64,000 nucleotides of DNA from Bacteroidales bacterium UBA7569 (GTDB lineage Bacteria > Bacteroidota > Bacteroidia > Bacteroidales > Paludibacteraceae): the NCBI GenBank assembly GCA_002477945.1, contig DLLF01000002.1:1-64000 (forward strand). The letters run 5' to 3'. Positions 61,802 to 64,000 of the stretch are shown here, piece by piece; position 1 is the stretch's first letter; each line of letters starts with the position of its first letter. Both the position numbers and the translations under genes were made by a program. Below the pieces are notes generated by a model. It ran no database searches, was not told the DNA's origin, and worked only from the letters and a program-made list of their open reading frames with translations.

Positions 61802-63618
61802 ACAAACGGTATGGCATATACCTCCTGACTCTCGGACTGCTAACCGTTTCGGGCTGCGCCAATCGCGGTATGGGTCCCCAAGGCGGTCCGAAGGACGAGA
61901 CACCTCCGAAAGTAGTGAAAGAGACGCCTCAGAACGGTGTGCTTAACTATACGGGCAAGGATATACAGATTGTATTTGACGAGTATATACAACTGGACAA
62001 CATAGCCGAAAATCTCCTTATCTCCCCTCCACAGCAACAGCCCCCTGAGGTATCCGCCATCGGAAAGAAACTGTCCATCCATTTTGACAAGGACTTACAA
62101 GACAGCACCACTTATACTTTGCAATTCGGCAAGGCGATCTGTGACAACAACGAGAAAAACGTATTGGAAGACTATACTTTCAGTTTCTCCACGGGCAGCG
62201 TTATTGACAGTATGCAGATAGGGGGAATTATGCTCAATGCAAGGGATCTCAATCCCATCAGCGGAATTCTTGCGGGAGTTCATACAGACACCACTGACAC
62301 CGCCTTTGAACGAACCCCTTTTCTGCGTATAGGAAGAACAAACAGTGTGGGAGAATTCACCATATCGAACCTCAAACACGGTACTTACCGGTTGTACGGA
62401 TTACAAGACCTAAGCAAGGACTATATGTGGCAAACAGGAGAAGGAATGGCTCTGTGCGACAGTCTGATTATTCCAACGGTTGAGATGCAGTCGCGAGCAG
62501 ATACTATATGGGCGGATTCCATAACAATAGACACCATTATTTCCCAACCAAGACCCTCGTACGGACCACAAGACATAGTTCTGCTGTACTTCCAAGAAAA
62601 CAAACAAAGACATTACTTCCAACGGGCATTGCGTGAGCAACAAAATCACTTCACCCTACTCTTCGGTGCTCCGCAAGACACGCTTCCAAAGATTACTCCA
62701 ATAGGAGAGGATTGGTCGGAACATACCATCTGCCAATACAACAACACCAAAGACACCATTACCTACTGGCTCACCGATTCAACCGTAATAAAAACAGATA
62801 CATTGGAGTTTGCCCTCACGTACATGAAGTCTGATTCACTCTTCCAATTGCAAGAACAGAAAGATACCGTGAGAGCCATCTATCGCGCTCCAAGAGTGAA
62901 TAACCGCTCCAAGAACAGGGCAAATGCGAAACCCGAAACGAGAGAACTTACACTCAGTTGCAATGCCAAGTCGCCATTTGAGATATATGAACCCTTGCGA
63001 CTGAGAACTGCGACTCCCATTGCCCGTTACGAGAAGGATTCCATTCATTTGTATGAAGTTATAGACTCCATACGAAAACCTCTCCAGTACAAGATAGAAG
63101 CGGCTGATTCCGCTTACGCAAATTATGCCATCATCTATCCATGGAAAGCAGCCAAGACTTACGAGTTGGTAATTGACAGTGCTGCATTCACAGACATCTA
63201 CAGGAGCAGCAACAAAGCCCAACAAAACACATTCACGATACGAACCTTGGATGAATACTCCACCCTCATCGTGAAGATTGAACCATTTGATTCCGCTGCC
63301 ATCATTGAAGTATTGAACGGGAAGGACGAAGTGATGCGTACCCTTCCCGCCCAGCAAGACGGGGCAGTGTTTGAACATCTAAAACCAGACAGTTATTACC
63401 TGCGACTATTTCTTGACATGGACGGGGACGGGCAATGGACCACAGGAGATTGGTTTTTGAAGAAGCAGCCAGAACCCGTATATTATTTCGGCGGGCAATT
63501 AACGCTACGCGCCAATTGGGATATTGAGGAGACATTCGAGTACCTGAGAACTCCCATTACAGAGCAGAAACCGAAAGATTTAATCAAAGACGCCAGCAGC
63601 AAAACGGGCAAACGATAG
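61798..63618 (+). CDS. Ig-like (SbsA-type) domain lipoprotein
   Basis: A 606-residue lipoprotein (LLTVSGCANR, Cys near residue 20), followed by GPQGGPKDETPPKVV, a phrase conserved in this Bacteroidota family. Next comes an SbsA Ig-like domain (GKDIQIVFDEYIQLDN ... YTFSFSTG), and then a long beta-rich remainder with further Ig-like wording. The function is unknown. It is translationally coupled to the MscS gene by a 4-bp overlap and ends 37 bp from the convergent MBL gene. Confidence 0.8.
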   Translation: MNKRYGIYLLTLGLLTVSGCANRGMGPQGGPKDETPPKVVKETPQNGVLNYTGKDIQIVFDEYIQLDNIAENLLISPPQQQPPEVSAIGKKLSIHFDKDLQDSTTYTLQFGKAICDNNEKNVLEDYTFSFSTGSVIDSMQIGGIMLNARDLNPISGILAGVHTDTTDTAFERTPFLRIGRTNSVGEFTISNLKHGTYRLYGLQDLSKDYMWQTGEGMALCDSLIIPTVEMQSRADTIWADSITIDTIISQPRPSYGPQDIVLLYFQENKQRHYFQRALREQQNHFTLLFGAPQDTLPKITPIGEDWSEHTICQYNNTKDTITYWLTDSTVIKTDTLEFALTYMKSDSLFQLQEQKDTVRAIYRAPRVNNRSKNRANAKPETRELTLSCNAKSPFEIYEPLRLRTATPIARYEKDSIHLYEVIDSIRKPLQYKIEAADSAYANYAIIYPWKAAKTYELVIDSAAFTDIYRSSNKAQQNTFTIRTLDEYSTLIVKIEPFDSAAIIEVLNGKDEVMRTLPAQQDGAVFEHLKPDSYYLRLFLDMDGDGQWTTGDWFLKKQPEPVYYFGGQLTLRANWDIEETFEYLRTPITEQKPKDLIKDASSKTGKR

Positions 63619-63655
63619 TCAGTCTATTGCAGGCAGAGGATTCTTTCAAAGAGAG

Positions 63656-64000
63656 TCAGAAGATAATACGGTTCTGCTTCTCAGTTCCGACAGTTGTATC
63701 CAGTCCATGCCCGGGATAAACCACCGTGTCAGCGGGTAGTACAAACAATTTGCTTTGCAAACTACTGCGCAGACTCTCCGCATTTCCGCCAGGGAGGTCG
63801 GTACGCCCCACCCCACCTGCAAAGAGCGTATCTCCCGAGAAAAGGACGGGTTGAGAAGAATCTCCAAGATAGTAGCACACACTTCCTGCACTATGTCCCG
63901 GCGTATGAATGACTTGAAGAGACATCGTTCCCATCGTCAGGATATCCGAATCATTGATTGGGAGGAATTGCGTGAGTGGTTCATCTGAAAGCGGACACCC
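63656..64000 (-). CDS. MBL-fold metallo-hydrolase, partial (cut by window edge)
   Basis: The last 114 residues of a gene that continues past 64000; the frame is open to the edge. Visible metal-site blocks are HTPGHSAGSVCYYL, LFSGDTLFAGGVGRTDLPGG and VYPGHGLDTTVGTEK. This is the glyoxalase II-like branch of metallo-beta-lactamase-fold hydrolases, which act on thioesters or related substrates in the cytoplasm. The first HxHxDH motif lies outside the window, so the exact type cannot be given. Confidence 0.9.
   Translation of the reverse strand, partial: GCPLSDEPLTQFLPINDSDILTMGTMSLQVIHTPGHSAGSVCYYLGDSSQPVLFSGDTLFAGGVGRTDLPGGNAESLRSSLQSKLFVLPADTVVYPGHGLDTTVGTEKQNRIIF

Overview
The window comes from a member of the Bacteroidales (phylum Bacteroidota); I cannot fix the family. 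The evidence is a SusC/SusD pair, many lineage-typical families (DUF4491, DUF5723, type IX secretion plug, DUF4837, DUF4369, Rpb6-like omega), and repeated use of the Bacteroidota promoter (TTTG, about 20 bp, then TAnnTTTG) upstream of start codons. Most of the window is ordinary chromosome with housekeeping genes. The intergenic gaps are unusually rich in repeats.

Layout. 1-11.3 kb: a DUF4491 membrane protein, a DUF4874/DUF4832 exported protein with InlB-type repeats, an envelope pair (lipoprotein plus DUF5723/TSP3/OmpA protein), and two overlapping lipoprotein glycoside hydrolase genes (GH13 amylase type and GH53 endo-galactanase). 11.4-23.6 kb: ftsY, tRNA-Thr(CGT), a type IX secretion plug protein, alaS, GtrA, guanine deaminase, nitroreductase, pdxA, a DUF4837 lipoprotein, and groES-groEL on the minus strand. 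24-26 kb: an AAA ATPase/DUF4143 gene, bracketed by imperfect 70-bp direct repeats that each hold a dyad, with three 33-bp-spaced repeats upstream of its promoter. 26-34.2 kb (minus strand): a glycan-uptake operon in the order sugar MFS, SusC, SusD, surface lipoprotein, small P-loop protein, then terminator. 35-41.5 kb: mtaB, marC, a thioredoxin-fold protein without CXXC, queG, rpiB, a radical SAM/SPASM protein, and a SIMPL protein. 42.1-51.4 kb: one giant gene (about 3,089 aa) with two PCMD-like domains, each followed by 15 cadherin-like beta-sandwich repeats. 52-64 kb: a UbiA/MenA-type prenyltransferase, a three-gene LytS/LytTR signalling operon, a small DNA-binding-like protein, an outer membrane barrel, apbE, bamD-rpoZ-coaBC-mscS-lipoprotein, and an MBL-fold hydrolase cut by the window edge.

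How genes work together. The MFS-SusCDE operon looks like a maltodextrin-type uptake system with no hydrolase of its own; the GH13 and GH53 lipoproteins lie about 16 kb away. The type IX secretion plug protein fits the large exported proteins with C-terminal tails. bamD to the 61.8 kb lipoprotein form a tightly packed plus-strand series behind one clear promoter.

The most unusual material lies between genes. One composite element family combines a CCCCTCC-AAA-GGAGGGG hairpin, an 11-bp GAGGGGTCGTT tandem and TTTACGAT words. A second family is GC-rich and dyad-bearing, and sits in two divergent promoter regions. There are also arrays with an exact 9-bp period and a (CCCTAAA)4 run. One copy of the composite element has become the 3' end of the DUF4837 gene. 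All family assignments come from reading the sequence; no database search was run.
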